The notes: a model not told the origin generated them from the sequence alone. Counted from the stretch's first letter, positions 26,230-36,585 are shown. The stretch: DNA of 64,000 nt from Halalkalibacter suaedae (GCF_017939705.1 NZ_JAGKSQ010000007.1:124001-188000); one strand, 5' to 3'. Program-made: numbers and translations.

Positions 26230-26262
26230 AGAAAGAGACCAAATATGATTTGGTCTCTTTCT
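26230..26262 (-). terminator. perfect 14-bp hairpin after the TPR gene
   Basis: AGAAAGAGACCAAA / TTTGGTCTCTTTCT with a five-base loop. It lies 40 bp beyond the stop of the minus-strand TPR gene. The minus-strand tail is ATTTCTATAAAAG, not a pure T run, so its strength is uncertain. Confidence 0.65.
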
Positions 26263-26301
26263 ACAGACAAGGAGTGCCTGGTTTGAGAACGATATTAGTT
26301 C

Positions 26302-27681
26302 CTATGACGTACGCTGTAATTGTGTCATCAATTGCTGATAAGCTAGGGCGTCATCCTGTTTTCCTGCTTGCTGATAAGCCTTGATAAGCCAACGTAAAGG
26401 TTCTTGTGATTGTGGTGCTAGCTCTGTTTCCCAAACAAAGCAATCAATGGCACGTTCGAAATCATTAAGCTCATAATATAGCTTTCCAAGCTCGAATTGC
26501 TGCTCTGGTTCATCAATAAGCATTTGAATTCGTTTTAGCTTTTGGTAGCTCGCAAGTTCAGTTGTCTCTGCTAATTGCTTTTCTAACCAGATAAGCAGTT
26601 GCTGTAAGCCAAGTGATTTGTTGAGGTATGGCAAAACGGTTTGAATGACTTGGTCGAGTAAAATGGGTTGTTTATCTAAAAGGAGGATGCGTTCTAATAG
26701 TATGGTTGGTGGGACGGATATTGTTGATAAATCAACAGATTTGATTAATGAAGGAAACTGTTGCTTTTGTTGCTCGGTTAATGGGAAGGAGTATGTTAGT
26801 AAGAAATTTAGAGCTTGCTCAGAGTGCTGTTGCTCAAGAAGCAATTGGTATACATTTTCATGTAAAGTTGTCGCTGGATCAACTTGTGCGCAAAGTGGTA
26901 GTAAACATTGAATAACTTCCTCTTTTGATAAATGCAAAGAGAGTTCCTCAAGAAGGTCTACAAAGGAATAAGGCTTTTTGGACCAGCCGGATAGAGCTAG
27001 AGCGATTGCATCAACATGACGAGATTCGTTTTTGTAGATCGTTGAAAGAATGAGCTTTGAAGGAGTACTGGCATGCTTAGTAAAAGCTTTTTGCTCAGCG
27101 TAGATTGGATTTATTGTTAGGAGTTGATCTTGGTCTGTTTTGTAAAGCTTGGTTACTTTCGCATAGTCGAGATGTTTAGTGACATCCTTCACCCAGCTTT
27201 CTTTATACCCGGCGGCATATAGAGTGATTGCCAGATGATAAGCAAGTGCAAGCTGACCATTACGACGATAAGCTATGTGGAAGTCTTTAAGCAGTCGATC
27301 TAATTTGGCAGCTGAAAGATACGCATCAAAGTAACTGAAAATTAATGCAGTCTCTTGAATCGAGTAGTTTTTCTTTAGGTTAGCTAGTAGTTGATTAAAT
27401 GGAATCATCTCTAATTTGGATACAGGCTCTAGCAACATAGAAATCAGCGAACTAGCTCCTTCGAAATGAACACCTTTTTTCTCAGCAACGGCAAGAAACG
27501 TTGAGGGCTCAGCTTTCTTCCATTCTCTAGCTGTTAGAAACTCGTTTTTATAAAAAAAGAGTCGATAACGCGTGTTTGTCTCACTGACACATTCAACTAC
27601 CTTGCATTGTTGGAACCAAATTAACTTAGTCGGTTGCACGATATGCTTTTCGTTACGGTCAAACAACGTCCATTCGGTCAT
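26302..27681 (-). CDS. TPR-containing protein of unknown function
   Basis: 459 residues from the ATG at 27681 (AAGGAGG seven bases upstream; the TTG two codons earlier is too close). The N-terminal 70 residues look like a small beta domain (WTLFDRNEKHIVQPTKLIWF). The remainder is helical, and the last 80 residues form clear tetratricopeptide repeats (QQFELGKLYYELNDFERAIDCFVWETELAPQS). No membrane segments or catalytic motif. Probably a soluble scaffold protein. Divergent from the methyltransferase gene. Confidence 0.6.
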   Translation of the reverse strand: MTEWTLFDRNEKHIVQPTKLIWFQQCKVVECVSETNTRYRLFFYKNEFLTAREWKKAEPSTFLAVAEKKGVHFEGASSLISMLLEPVSKLEMIPFNQLLANLKKNYSIQETALIFSYFDAYLSAAKLDRLLKDFHIAYRRNGQLALAYHLAITLYAAGYKESWVKDVTKHLDYAKVTKLYKTDQDQLLTINPIYAEQKAFTKHASTPSKLILSTIYKNESRHVDAIALALSGWSKKPYSFVDLLEELSLHLSKEEVIQCLLPLCAQVDPATTLHENVYQLLLEQQHSEQALNFLLTYSFPLTEQQKQQFPSLIKSVDLSTISVPPTILLERILLLDKQPILLDQVIQTVLPYLNKSLGLQQLLIWLEKQLAETTELASYQKLKRIQMLIDEPEQQFELGKLYYELNDFERAIDCFVWETELAPQSQEPLRWLIKAYQQAGKQDDALAYQQLMTQLQRTS

Positions 27682-27799
27682 AACCAAGCCTCCTTTTTTC
27701 TAATTGTAACATAAATGAAAGGTCGCCGTTGTTTTCTGGTTTTCTGGGGAGCATGATATACTCTAATTATATTAAGACGTAGCAAATAGGATGATGATA

Positions 27800-28993
27800 A
27801 TGACAAATGAATTTACAATTAAATTGAACGAACGTGAAAGTGAGAAGGTGAGAAAGGGCTATCCATTAATTGAGAAGGATGCCGTGAAAAGCCAAGCATT
27901 ACCTAATGAAGAAGGTGCCTTACTCAAGATTGTTGACCAATCTGGAGCCTTTTTAGCCAAGGGATATTATGGAATACAAAATAAAGGAATTGGATGGATC
28001 TTATCAACTAGAAAAGAAGAGATCATTGACAGAGATTTTTTCGTCAGAAGAATAAATGAGGCATTTTCAAAACGAGAGCAGCTTTTCGAAGATGGGAACA
28101 CTACGGCCTTTCGGGTGTTTAACGGGGATGGCGATGGTATTGGTGGGATTACGATTGATTACTACGATGGCTACTATGTCTTCACATGGTACAGTGAAGG
28201 CATATATCATTTTCATAAGCAACTCTACGCAGCATTTGAACAAGTAACTTCCTTTAAAGCAATTTATGAAAAGAAGCGATTTGCAAAGCAGGGCAAATAT
28301 GTAGAAGATGATGATTTTGTTATGGGCTCAAGAGGACAATTTCCACTTCTCGTCAAAGAAAATGGCATTCATTTTGCAGTCTACTTAAATGATGGTCCAA
28401 TGGTGGGAGTGTTCTTAGACCAACGCCAGGTGAGAAAACGGATTCACGATCAGTATTCGGAAGGGAAGACCGTGTTAAACACCTTCTCTTACACAGGAGC
28501 ATTTTCGGCCGCGGCTGCTCTAGGTGGGGCAGTTAAGACAACGAGTGTCGATCTTGCTAAACGCAGTCTGCCAAAAACAATTGAACAATTTAGTGTGAAT
28601 GGAATTGACTATGAAGCACAAGACATTGTTGTGATGGATGTGTTTAATTATTTTTCCTATGCTAAGAAAAAGAATAAGCGGTTTGACCTTATTGTCCTTG
28701 ATCCGCCTAGCTTTGCACGTTCGAAGAAGCATACATTCAGTGCTGCAAAGGATTATACAGGGCTTCTTCAGGAAGCGATCGAGATTACCGAGCGACAAGG
28801 AGTGATTGTTGCTTCAACAAATTCTAGTGCCTTTTCAATGAAGAAATTTAAGGGCTTCATTAAGGAAGCCTTTCGTCAAAATGGAAGGAAGTATAAAATC
28901 GCCGAGGAGTATAGTCTACCTGATGATTTCAAAACAACGAACCATTTTCCTGAAGGTGATTATTTAAAGGTGTGCTTCATTCAGCTTGATTAA
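27800..28993 (+). CDS. class I rRNA cytosine methyltransferase, RlmI-like
   Basis: About 397 residues; ATGs at 27791, 27794 and 27800 are all in frame and 27800 gives the best spacing to AGGATG. An N-terminal PUA-like region (GYPLIEKDAV, GWILSTRKEE) precedes a Rossmann methyltransferase with VLNTFSYTGAFSAAAALGGA (SAM loop) and FDLIVLDPPSFARSK (catalytic loop). The layout matches the RlmI/YwbD group that methylates cytosine C5 in 23S rRNA. Target base not proven. Confidence 0.8.
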   Translation: MTNEFTIKLNERESEKVRKGYPLIEKDAVKSQALPNEEGALLKIVDQSGAFLAKGYYGIQNKGIGWILSTRKEEIIDRDFFVRRINEAFSKREQLFEDGNTTAFRVFNGDGDGIGGITIDYYDGYYVFTWYSEGIYHFHKQLYAAFEQVTSFKAIYEKKRFAKQGKYVEDDDFVMGSRGQFPLLVKENGIHFAVYLNDGPMVGVFLDQRQVRKRIHDQYSEGKTVLNTFSYTGAFSAAAALGGAVKTTSVDLAKRSLPKTIEQFSVNGIDYEAQDIVVMDVFNYFSYAKKKNKRFDLIVLDPPSFARSKKHTFSAAKDYTGLLQEAIEITERQGVIVASTNSSAFSMKKFKGFIKEAFRQNGRKYKIAEEYSLPDDFKTTNHFPEGDYLKVCFIQLD

Positions 28994-29011
28994 AATTAAG
29001 GAGAGAAAAAG

Positions 29012-29839
29012 GTGACTGAACGTCCACTAGTTTCAATCATTATTCCTACCTATAACAGGCATAGTCTTTTAGCTGAATTACTAGAATGTCTTGTTAGACA
29101 AACGTTTATAAATTTCGAAGTAATTATTGTAAACGATGGTGGACGTACTGTTGATGAGATTGTACGTCTTTATCATGAATTGAACTGTACAATTATTGAC
29201 TTCCCAATTAACCAAGACCATGTTCATGCAAGGAATACGGGTGTAGAGATTGCCCGTGGTGAGTACATCATGCCAATTGATGATGATGACTTAATTGTGC
29301 CATCACATCTTGCACGAATGCTCTTGAACATTCAAGAGGCAGATCTCGTCTATTCTGATGTCGAAATCATTGACTATGAGCAGCTCGGTGGAAATAGGAA
29401 CGTACGGAGTAGACAGTTATTTGCCTATCACCATTCATACGCTCATATGAGAACATTTTCAACCTTTGTTCCGTCAGGCTGTTTGTACAGACGTGTTATA
29501 CATGAGCAAATTGGTTTATTTGATCCAGAGGTCAAGAATTATTGGGACTGGGATTTTTATTTAAGGGTCGCACAAACGTTTCGTATAAAAAGAGTCGAGG
29601 TTGCAGGCGTCCTTTATAATTTTTCAACTACAACAAATAATGCTTCAAAGGACCTTTCAAGTATGCGAATGTACCTAGACCGTCTTAGTGCCAAGCACGG
29701 TCTAGGTGAGCTACCTACAAAGAATTTTTTCCTTTTATTAGAAGAACCAGAGATGAAGGCAAGAGAAGCTAAGAGTGAAGTCATCTGGGATGGCATTGTT
29801 CATTCCTCGAGACTTACACAAGAACCATTAGAGATGTAA
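29012..29839 (+). CDS. family 2 glycosyltransferase
   Basis: 275 residues from a GTG with AAGGAG upstream. GT-A motifs: VSIIIPTYNRHSLLAELLE, NQDHVHARNTGVEIARGEYIMPIDDDD (the DxD region) and NYWDWDFYLRV near the acceptor site. No membrane segments. It lies 18 bp after the methyltransferase and 15 bp before topB, so the three may be co-transcribed although functionally unrelated. Sugar donor unknown. Confidence 0.8.
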   Translation: MTERPLVSIIIPTYNRHSLLAELLECLVRQTFINFEVIIVNDGGRTVDEIVRLYHELNCTIIDFPINQDHVHARNTGVEIARGEYIMPIDDDDLIVPSHLARMLLNIQEADLVYSDVEIIDYEQLGGNRNVRSRQLFAYHHSYAHMRTFSTFVPSGCLYRRVIHEQIGLFDPEVKNYWDWDFYLRVAQTFRIKRVEVAGVLYNFSTTTNNASKDLSSMRMYLDRLSAKHGLGELPTKNFFLLLEEPEMKAREAKSEVIWDGIVHSSRLTQEPLEM

Positions 29840-29854
29840 TTAGGAGTTGTCATA

Positions 29855-32035
29855 ATGAAAAAAGCAGTTGTATTAGCAGAAAAGCCCTCCGTTGCACGTG
29901 ATATTGCAAAGGTATTAGATTGTCATCATAAAGGAAATGGATTTATTGAAGGTGACAAGTATATTGTTACGTGGGCACTAGGTCATCTAGTTACCTTAGC
30001 AGAACCAGAAAGCTATGGTGAGAACTACAAGACATGGGATTTGAGTGAACTCCCGATGCTTCCGAAATTGAACACTGTCGTTATTAAGCAGACGAGCAAG
30101 CAGTTCCATGCAGTGAAATCACAGCTACTTCGACCAGATGTAGGGGAAGTGATCATTGCTACAGATGCTGGAAGAGAAGGTGAGCTTGTCGCAAGGTGGA
30201 TTCTTGATAAAGTTCATAATAAAAAGCCGCTGAAAAGATTATGGATTTCCTCTGTAACAGACAAAGCCATCAAAGAAGGCTTTCAAAAGCTACAGGACGC
30301 AAAAAAATATGAGGGTTTGTATCATTCAGCTGTTGCACGAGCAGAGGCTGACTGGTATGTCGGAATCAATGGAACGAGAGCACTTACGACTAAGTTTAAT
30401 GCCCAGCTTTCCTGCGGACGGGTTCAAACACCGACACTTACGATGATTGCTAAGAGAGAGCAAGAAATTCGCTCATTTACGCCAGTTTCCTTTTCGCAAC
30501 TATCGGTTGAAACGAAACAGGGTGTTCGCTTGCAGTGGCAGGACAAAGTAACACAGGAAAAACGACTATTTAGTGAAGCGAAGGTAGATGAATTACGTAC
30601 AAAGCTTGAGAAGGGCAACGTTCTTGTTGATGATGTAAAAACAGTGAACAAGCAGATCCCTGCACCGCTTTTGTATGATTTAACAGAGCTTCAAAGAGAA
30701 GCGAATCAACGTTTTGGCTACTCGGCTAAAGAGACCCTCTCAACAATCCAACGTCTATACGAACAACATAAAGTGATTACATACCCACGTACAGATTCAA
30801 GATATCTGTCATCAGATTTAGTTGAATCTCTTGCTGAAAGAGTGAAGGCATGTGATGTTCAGCCGTTTAGAAAAGTAGTTTTACAACTTAAAAATAAAAC
30901 CTATTCGTCAAGGCTTGCCTTTATCAACGACCAAAAAGTTTCGGACCATCATGCCATAATTCCGACAGAACAAGCAGCTGTTTCACAGTTAAGTGAAAAG
31001 GAAGCAAAGCTATACCGCATGATTGTGCGACGTTTCTTAGCTAATCTGCTACCTGCCTATGAGTATGAGCAAACGACCGTCGTTGGAACGATTGCAGGTG
31101 AAACAGTAGTTGCTAAAGGACAAAGACCACTAGCACAGGGCTGGAAAGCTGCTTACCAGGATGATCCTAGTCTCGATGATGAAAAGGCCGAATCAGCTCT
31201 GCCAAAGCTAGAAAAGGGGCAAGAGTTCGCAGTGGCTCGCATGGAGATACACGCAGGTCAGACGAAGCCCCCGGCGAGACTTACAGAAGGTACACTATTA
31301 TCGGCAATGGAAAAACCAGCAACATTCTTGGAAAAGCAAGATAAGCAGCTTGCTCAAACATTAGGGAAAACAGGTGGAATTGGTACAGTTGCAACAAGGG
31401 CAGATATTATTGAGAAGCTGTTGAACACGCATCTTATTGATAAAAAGGGAAAAGAGCTTTTTCTGACAAACAAAGGAAAGCAATTGCTTGAGCTAGTACC
31501 TGAGGATTTGAAATCGCCTGCATTAACAGCAGAATGGGAGCAAAAGCTCGAGCAAATCGCAAATAACCAATTGCGTAAGGATACCTTTGTCGGAGAAATG
31601 AAGGATTATGCGACTTCAATTGTATCTGCAATCAAACAAAGTAACCAAACATTCAAACATGATAATGTGACAGGCTCACCATGCCCGGATTGCGGAAAGC
31701 TACTTCTTGAGCTTGATTCAAAACATGGAAAACGAAGAGTGTGTCAGGACCCAGCATGTGGATATAAGAAAAACATCTCGAAAGTCACAAACGCCCGCTG
31801 TCCAAAATGTAAAAAGAAGCTTGAATTACGAGGAGAAGGCGAAGGGCAAATGTTCGCATGTGTCTGTGGTCATAGAGAAAAGCTCTCCACCTTCCAAGAA
31901 CGTAAAAAGAACAACCAACACAAAAAAGTATCAAAACGAGAAGTAAACAACTACATGAAAAAACAAAACAATGACGACAACTTCACAAACTCCGCCCTAG
32001 CCGACGCCCTAGCCAAACTGAAGGGCGACTTATAA
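29855..32035 (+). CDS. topB: DNA topoisomerase III
   Basis: 726 residues. TOPRIM AEKPSVARDIAKVL and TDAGREGELVARWI; the active-site tyrosine region is TYPRTDSRYLSSDL; GGIGTVATRADIIEKLL follows. Two C-terminal zinc-ribbon pairs (CPDCGKLLLE, RCPKCKKKLELRGEG) and a basic Lys/Asn-rich tail complete a Bacillus TopB. A type IA enzyme that relaxes or decatenates DNA. A nine-bp perfect hairpin (GGGCGACTT / AAGTCGCCC, 32023-32043) straddles the stop codon. Confidence 0.95.
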   Translation: MKKAVVLAEKPSVARDIAKVLDCHHKGNGFIEGDKYIVTWALGHLVTLAEPESYGENYKTWDLSELPMLPKLNTVVIKQTSKQFHAVKSQLLRPDVGEVIIATDAGREGELVARWILDKVHNKKPLKRLWISSVTDKAIKEGFQKLQDAKKYEGLYHSAVARAEADWYVGINGTRALTTKFNAQLSCGRVQTPTLTMIAKREQEIRSFTPVSFSQLSVETKQGVRLQWQDKVTQEKRLFSEAKVDELRTKLEKGNVLVDDVKTVNKQIPAPLLYDLTELQREANQRFGYSAKETLSTIQRLYEQHKVITYPRTDSRYLSSDLVESLAERVKACDVQPFRKVVLQLKNKTYSSRLAFINDQKVSDHHAIIPTEQAAVSQLSEKEAKLYRMIVRRFLANLLPAYEYEQTTVVGTIAGETVVAKGQRPLAQGWKAAYQDDPSLDDEKAESALPKLEKGQEFAVARMEIHAGQTKPPARLTEGTLLSAMEKPATFLEKQDKQLAQTLGKTGGIGTVATRADIIEKLLNTHLIDKKGKELFLTNKGKQLLELVPEDLKSPALTAEWEQKLEQIANNQLRKDTFVGEMKDYATSIVSAIKQSNQTFKHDNVTGSPCPDCGKLLLELDSKHGKRRVCQDPACGYKKNISKVTNARCPKCKKKLELRGEGEGQMFACVCGHREKLSTFQERKKNNQHKKVSKREVNNYMKKQNNDDNFTNSALADALAKLKGDL

Positions 32036-32046
32036 AGTCGCCCGAA

Positions 32047-32128
32047 GCAATGAGCGAAGCCGCTACATCTTTTAAGCAAATTAAGAGTGCCCTTCTCATA
32101 AATTGCGTGTAGCGAGCGTAGCCATTGC
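32047..32128. repeat. R6 hairpin repeat copy 2
   Basis: GCAATGAGCGAAGCCGCTACA at the left pairs with TGTAGCGAGCGTAGCCATTGC at the right, giving a stem of about 20 bp with few mismatches. Same ends and layout as 7001-7083. It stands alone between topB and the VOC gene. Confidence 0.75.
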
Positions 32129-32205
32129 AACCGGTTCTGAGCAAGCCAAGGCTCAAGATTATTAGGAAATACTCGTAAACTCTATTTTAAGAAGGAGTGT
32201 TAAGT

Positions 32206-32601
32206 ATGTTTAAAGTAGTTAAGCTTCATCACGTTAGTCTAGTAAGCTCTAATATAGAGAAATCGAAGACGTTTTATCGTGATATCCTTGGATTAAAGGA
32301 ACTAGAAAGGCCTAATTTTGGCTTTGACGGGGCTTGGTTTGCAATAGGAGACGAACAATTGCATCTCATTGTTGATAAAGAGATGAACAGTCGACCAGAT
32401 CGAGAGTTGAATTCAAGGGAGGCTCATTTCGCGATTAGGGTAGCAGATTATCACGAGACAATTAAATGGCTTAAGGATAACAACGTGAGAATTATAGAAA
32501 AGCCCGATAGTCAAAGTGGATTTGCTCAGATCTTTTGCAGTGATCCAGATGGCAATTTAATCGAACTTCATGTTGAACAGAAGGATTTTAAAAAGCAATA
32601 A
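32206..32601 (+). CDS. VOC-superfamily (glyoxalase/bleomycin resistance-like) protein
   Basis: 131 residues from the ATG at 32206; GAAGGAG lies 8 bases upstream and the in-frame GTG at 32197 is too close. Paired beta-alpha-beta-beta-beta modules: LHHVSLVSSNIEKSKTFYRDILGL, then AHFAIRVADYHETIKWL and FCSDPDGNLIELH. The metal ligands His (HHVS) and Glu (IELH) are present. The substrate could be methylglyoxal-glutathione-like, a fosfomycin-type thiol adduct, or something else. Confidence 0.75.
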   Translation: MFKVVKLHHVSLVSSNIEKSKTFYRDILGLKELERPNFGFDGAWFAIGDEQLHLIVDKEMNSRPDRELNSREAHFAIRVADYHETIKWLKDNNVRIIEKPDSQSGFAQIFCSDPDGNLIELHVEQKDFKKQ

Positions 32602-32602
32602 T

Positions 32603-32840
32603 AAAAGGCTGGGACATACAAAAGTGTCTAACTGCAATACCGAACAAAGCAATCACATAGCGGATGAAATATACGTAGACTCCTGCGGGATGCAAAGCCA
32701 AGGGTGAGACCCCACAGGCGTAGCCGAGGAGGCTCACCGGCTTCCCGCGGAAAGCGTAGTATATTTCAGGAGCGGTTTACGTCCGCTAACGATTATTGTT
32801 CGGATTTTCTATTAGTTAAATCGCTTTTTCCCAGCCTTTT
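32603..32840. repeat. R1 repeat copy d, the cleanest full-length copy
   Basis: 238 bp with perfect 12-bp inverted ends AAAAGGCTGGGA / TCCCAGCCTTTT. Inside are AGTGTCTAACTG, GCGGATGAAATATACG, GACTCCTGCGGGA, GGTGAGACCCCACAGGCG, GAGGAGGCTCACCGGC, TTCCCGCGGAAAGCG and TATATTTCAGGAGCGG, so the halves can pair over most of their length. It begins two bases after the VOC stop and ends 12 bp before the stop of the convergent Rieske gene. No ORF with a ribosome-binding site. Confidence 0.9.
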
Positions 32841-32852
32841 TATTAAGACAAC

Positions 32853-34397
32853 TTAATAATCAACCTTCTTAAGTGGTTTCTTTGCTGGTCCTTCAACAAC
32901 TTCACCTGTATAGGAGAAGCGAGAGCCGTGACAAGGGCAATCCCATGTGTGTTCACCTTTGTTCCAATGAACCTCACAGCCCAAGTGGGTACATGTCGTA
33001 TCTAGTACATGGAGGGTACCTTCTTTATCTCGATAGGCACCAGCTCGCATACCGGAGATCGAAACAACGGCAACCTCTTCTTTCTTTAGATCCTCTGGAT
33101 GACGGCTTTCTCGATCAAACTTCCCTTTGAGAAATTCTTTTGCGACATCGGCATTTTGACTAATGAAATGTCTGATGCTTGGATCAGCAATAAAACGAGA
33201 AGGACGGTAAAGTGCTTCAAATTTATTCTTCTTACCTAAAATAAGGTTTGTTAATAGAAGAGCAGAAGCTGTTCCGTTCGTCATCCCCCATTTACGGTAG
33301 CCTGTTGCGACAAAAATAGATGGATGCTGCTTTGAGATCTGGCCAATGTATGGGACTTTGTCTAATGTAGTGAGATCTTGTGCTGACCATTTATAATCCA
33401 CCTTGAAATTCGAAAACATATCCATTCCGAATTGTTCCAAGGCATCATAGTGGTAATCGGTGTCAACCTCTTGACCGGTCTTATGCGACTCTCCACTTAT
33501 AATCGCCATTTTTTCCCCATCGACCATCGTGTACCTTAATGATCTAGTTGGTGTATCAACACTATAGTACATCCCGTCAGGACATTCTTCTTGGCTAACC
33601 TTCCCGGCAACAATATAGGAGCGTTCAGCATACATTCTTGAGAAATAGAAGCCACCCCCATCGAAAAATGGGAAATGTGAAGCGGTAATGACAGAATTGG
33701 CTTTAATGAGATGTCCCTCTCTAGTTACAACGGTTGGACCATCCTTATCTTGTATATCTTTTGCGACAGTGTGTTCATAAATGGAAGCACCGTTTCTTTT
33801 TGCTTCTGTTAGTAAAAAGGAAAGGTACTTCAATGGATGAAATTGAACTTGGTTTTTCATCGCTAATGCTGCCTTAACAGGAACATTTCGTAGAGGCACA
33901 GAATCTAACCATTCGCACTCAATTCCAAGCTTTTGATATGCCTCATGTTCTTTTTTCAGTTTTCTTATTCCGTTGTCGGTTGTTGTATATAAAAATGAGT
34001 CCTCAACAGATAAATCGCAATCAATATTTTCCTTTTCAACAAGCTGTTTAACGAAATTCATTGCATCAGTTGTAGCTTCATAATAGTTCCTGGCTCCGTC
34101 CTCACCTAAATGGGAGATGAACTCATCATAAATAAATCCATGCTGTGCCGTAACCTTTGCAGTCGTATGGCCGGTTGTCCCGTTTAAAACGACGTCTGCT
34201 TCAAGTAAGGCGACCTTCTTTCCTTCCTTTGATAAAAGATAAGCAGCAGTGATGCCGCTAATTCCCCCACCAACGATCGCAACGTCGACATTAATATCTT
34301 CATTTAACGCTGGATAGGACTCTAGATCTACCGAACTTCTCCAGTAAGGCTCCGGTTGGTTTGGCATCGTTGAATCATGTATATGTGCATCTGTCAC
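32853..34397 (-). CDS. FAD-dependent oxidoreductase with C-terminal Rieske domain (YhfW-like)
   Basis: 514 residues from a GTG with GAAGGAGG seven bases upstream. The dinucleotide motif [23 protein letters not shown] opens a DAO-type flavoprotein. The last 90 residues form a Rieske domain, CTHLGC ... [19 protein letters not shown], with the two Cys-x-His pairs for a [2Fe-2S] cluster. Domain order and length match B. subtilis YhfW. The cluster probably passes electrons to or from the flavin; substrate unknown. Confidence 0.88.
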   Translation of the reverse strand: MTDAHIHDSTMPNQPEPYWRSSVDLESYPALNEDINVDVAIVGGGISGITAAYLLSKEGKKVALLEADVVLNGTTGHTTAKVTAQHGFIYDEFISHLGEDGARNYYEATTDAMNFVKQLVEKENIDCDLSVEDSFLYTTTDNGIRKLKKEHEAYQKLGIECEWLDSVPLRNVPVKAALAMKNQVQFHPLKYLSFLLTEAKRNGASIYEHTVAKDIQDKDGPTVVTREGHLIKANSVITASHFPFFDGGGFYFSRMYAERSYIVAGKVSQEECPDGMYYSVDTPTRSLRYTMVDGEKMAIISGESHKTGQEVDTDYHYDALEQFGMDMFSNFKVDYKWSAQDLTTLDKVPYIGQISKQHPSIFVATGYRKWGMTNGTASALLLTNLILGKKNKFEALYRPSRFIADPSIRHFISQNADVAKEFLKGKFDRESRHPEDLKKEEVAVVSISGMRAGAYRDKEGTLHVLDTTCTHLGCEVHWNKGEHTWDCPCHGSRFSYTGEVVEGPAKKPLKKVDY

Positions 34398-34650
34398 AAA
34401 AAGGCCTCCTTCAATTCATTTACTCCTTCTAATGTAACCAATCAAAAAAATTCCATGTATAAAGATATGATAAAAAATGAGTAAGGTCAGCGGAAAGTCA
34501 GTGTATGCCATTAGCTAAAAAGGATAAAATAATTAATGAAACATCCTTAATTAATAATAGCTATTGTTACTTACCTAAATACGTGTTATTATTAAAGATG
34601 TTTTAAATTTTGAAAACTGGTGAAAATCACCAATAAAGGAGATTATATAT

Positions 34651-36168
34651 TTGGCAACTTTTTATGATTTTAACTTGGACGCTAAGGTAGTCCGAGCCGT
34701 TACAGAAATGGGTTTTGAAGAAGCGACGCCGATTCAAACAGCGACGATTCCTACAGCTCTTGAAGGTAAAGACATAATCGGGCAAGCTCAGACTGGTACT
34801 GGTAAGACGGGTGCATTTGGAATTCCGTTAGTTAACCGTATCAACACTGAGGAAGCACATGTTCAAGCACTTATCCTTGCCCCTACACGAGAGCTTGCGA
34901 ATCAAGTCGCAGAGTCACTCGTTACTTTTGGTAAGCATAAAGGCGTTCGTACGGTTGTCGTGTATGGTGGCCAGGACATGCGTAAGCAAATCACTGATTT
35001 GAAACGCAAGCCACATGTGGTTGTAGCAACACCTGGTCGTTTAATGGATCATATGAGACGTAAAACGATTCGTCTTCAGCAAGTCGAAATGGTTGTTCTA
35101 GATGAAGCAGATGAAATGTTAAATATGGGCTTCATTGAAGACATCGAAACAATTCTAAAAGAAGTACCAAACGAGCGCCAAACATTATTGTTCTCAGCAA
35201 CAATGCCAAAGCGTATCGAAAAGCTTGCTCAAACGTTCATGAAAAATCCTGAGACGATTGCAGTTAAGTCAGCAGAAGTAACAATGGAGAATATTGAACA
35301 AGGCTATGTTGAAGTTCACGAAAAAGAGAAGTTCGATGTTCTTAGTCGCATGATTGATATTCACACACCAGAGCTTGCAATCGTCTTCGGTCGTACAAAG
35401 CGCCGTGTAGATGAACTAGCAGAAGCTCTTGGTAAGCGTGGATACCGTGCAGAAGGAATTCACGGTGACTTAAATCAAGCGAAGCGTGATAGTGTTCTTC
35501 GTAAGTTTAAGAGTGGTCTTATCGATGTACTTGTTGCGACAGATGTAGCAGCTCGTGGATTAGATATTAGTGGAGTAACACATGTATATAACTTTGATCT
35601 TCCACAAGATCCAGAAAGCTATGTTCACCGTATCGGTCGTACAGGTCGTGCTGGTAAGTCCGGTGTTGCGGTAACATTTGCAACTCCAAGAGAAATGGAT
35701 CATGTAAAAGCGATTGAACAACTGTCAAAGAAGAAAATGACGAAGCTTAAGAAGCCAACTCATACAGAAGCAATGGAAGGTCAACAGCAATTAGTTCTTG
35801 AGCAACTAAAAGAGCTAATTGGTAATGGAGATGCCGACAGCTACCGTGTTGCTGCAAAGGATCTTCTGCAAGAGACAGACGCAACTACAGCATTAGCTGC
35901 TGCCCTAAAGCTATTAACGAAAGAGCCTGACACAACACCAGTACGCCTAACAGCAGAAGCACCATTACGTGTGAAGAAGCGTCAAGGTAGTGGCGGTGGA
36001 AGCGGAAGTGGGAAGCCATACCGCGGAGGAGGTCGTCAACGTGACGATCGTCGTCGCTCACAATACCGCAAAGATGACCGCAGCACAGGCGGAGGACGCC
36101 GTCCAAGCAACGCAAGCGGCCCACGCCCAGGCGGAAGCCAACGCAGCAAGCCATCAAAACACGCATAA
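34651..36168 (+). CDS. cshA: DEAD-box RNA helicase CshA
   Basis: 505 residues from a TTG with AAAGGAG eight bases upstream. Helicase motifs in order: Q motif ([14 protein letters not shown]), [30 protein letters not shown] and HRIGRTGR. A Gly/Arg/Ser-rich basic tail (about 445-505) follows the RecA domains, as in CshA, which works with the RNA degradosome and ribosome assembly. A 250-bp leader precedes the gene, with a small hairpin (TGGTGAAAATCACCA, 34619-34633) just before the ribosome-binding site, possibly cold-responsive. Confidence 0.92.
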   Translation: MATFYDFNLDAKVVRAVTEMGFEEATPIQTATIPTALEGKDIIGQAQTGTGKTGAFGIPLVNRINTEEAHVQALILAPTRELANQVAESLVTFGKHKGVRTVVVYGGQDMRKQITDLKRKPHVVVATPGRLMDHMRRKTIRLQQVEMVVLDEADEMLNMGFIEDIETILKEVPNERQTLLFSATMPKRIEKLAQTFMKNPETIAVKSAEVTMENIEQGYVEVHEKEKFDVLSRMIDIHTPELAIVFGRTKRRVDELAEALGKRGYRAEGIHGDLNQAKRDSVLRKFKSGLIDVLVATDVAARGLDISGVTHVYNFDLPQDPESYVHRIGRTGRAGKSGVAVTFATPREMDHVKAIEQLSKKKMTKLKKPTHTEAMEGQQQLVLEQLKELIGNGDADSYRVAAKDLLQETDATTALAAALKLLTKEPDTTPVRLTAEAPLRVKKRQGSGGGSGSGKPYRGGGRQRDDRRRSQYRKDDRSTGGGRRPSNASGPRPGGSQRSKPSKHA

Positions 36169-36178
36169 ATAAAAAATG

Positions 36179-36217
36179 AACACCTTTGAGAAAAGTTTTC
36201 TCGAAGGTGTTTTTTTG
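36179..36217 (+). terminator. terminator after cshA
   Basis: Stem AACACCTTTGAGAAAA / TTTTCTCGAAGGTGTT with a two-base centre, followed by TTTTTG. It starts ten bases after the cshA stop. Confidence 0.9.
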
Positions 36218-36284
36218 TTGTTGAAACAAAATAATTTAGACATTAAAGACAGTTCTAATTTCAAGAATTTAAAAAAAGAAATTA

Positions 36285-36440
36285 GATTCCGATGTTCCTC
36301 TCATAAAGCGGACGGGATGGGGGGCCGACTCCTGCAGGAAATAAGGGCAAAATGGAAATCCACCGGCAAAGCCGGTTAGTTCCATGCCCTCCTGCGGAAA
36401 GCGTGCCCCCCATCCCGGTAGCGAAATCGGAGCCTCTCAA
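36285..36440. repeat. R2 GC-rich repeat copy a
   Basis: Outer arms GCGGACGGGATGGGGGGC and GCCCCCCATCCCGGTAGC are inverted repeats. The middle holds another hairpin (GGGC, ATGGAA, ACCGGC / GCCGGT, TTCCAT, GCCC). GC content is far above the flanks. It occupies the first half of the 686-bp gap 36169-36854 that ends with the glnA promoter. Confidence 0.85.
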
Positions 36441-36585
36441 TCTCGCTATGTGTTTAAATAACTACTTTTTCCTTTTGTAAAGATAATTGAGTTATTGTTA
36501 AGAAATAGGACAATCGGTTGTAGAAGCTCCAAGTTACTGATACATTGTACGTATGGTGCGAAACATCGTATCCCCCTTACCTTTT

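Noticed and set aside
32603-32840. R1 as an insertion sequence
   Set aside because: Only about 240 bp, no transposase frame and no target-site duplication visible; a non-autonomous element remains possible.
36176-36379. 67-residue frame after cshA
   Set aside because: Consists of the terminator hairpin plus the R2 repeat, without a start signal.
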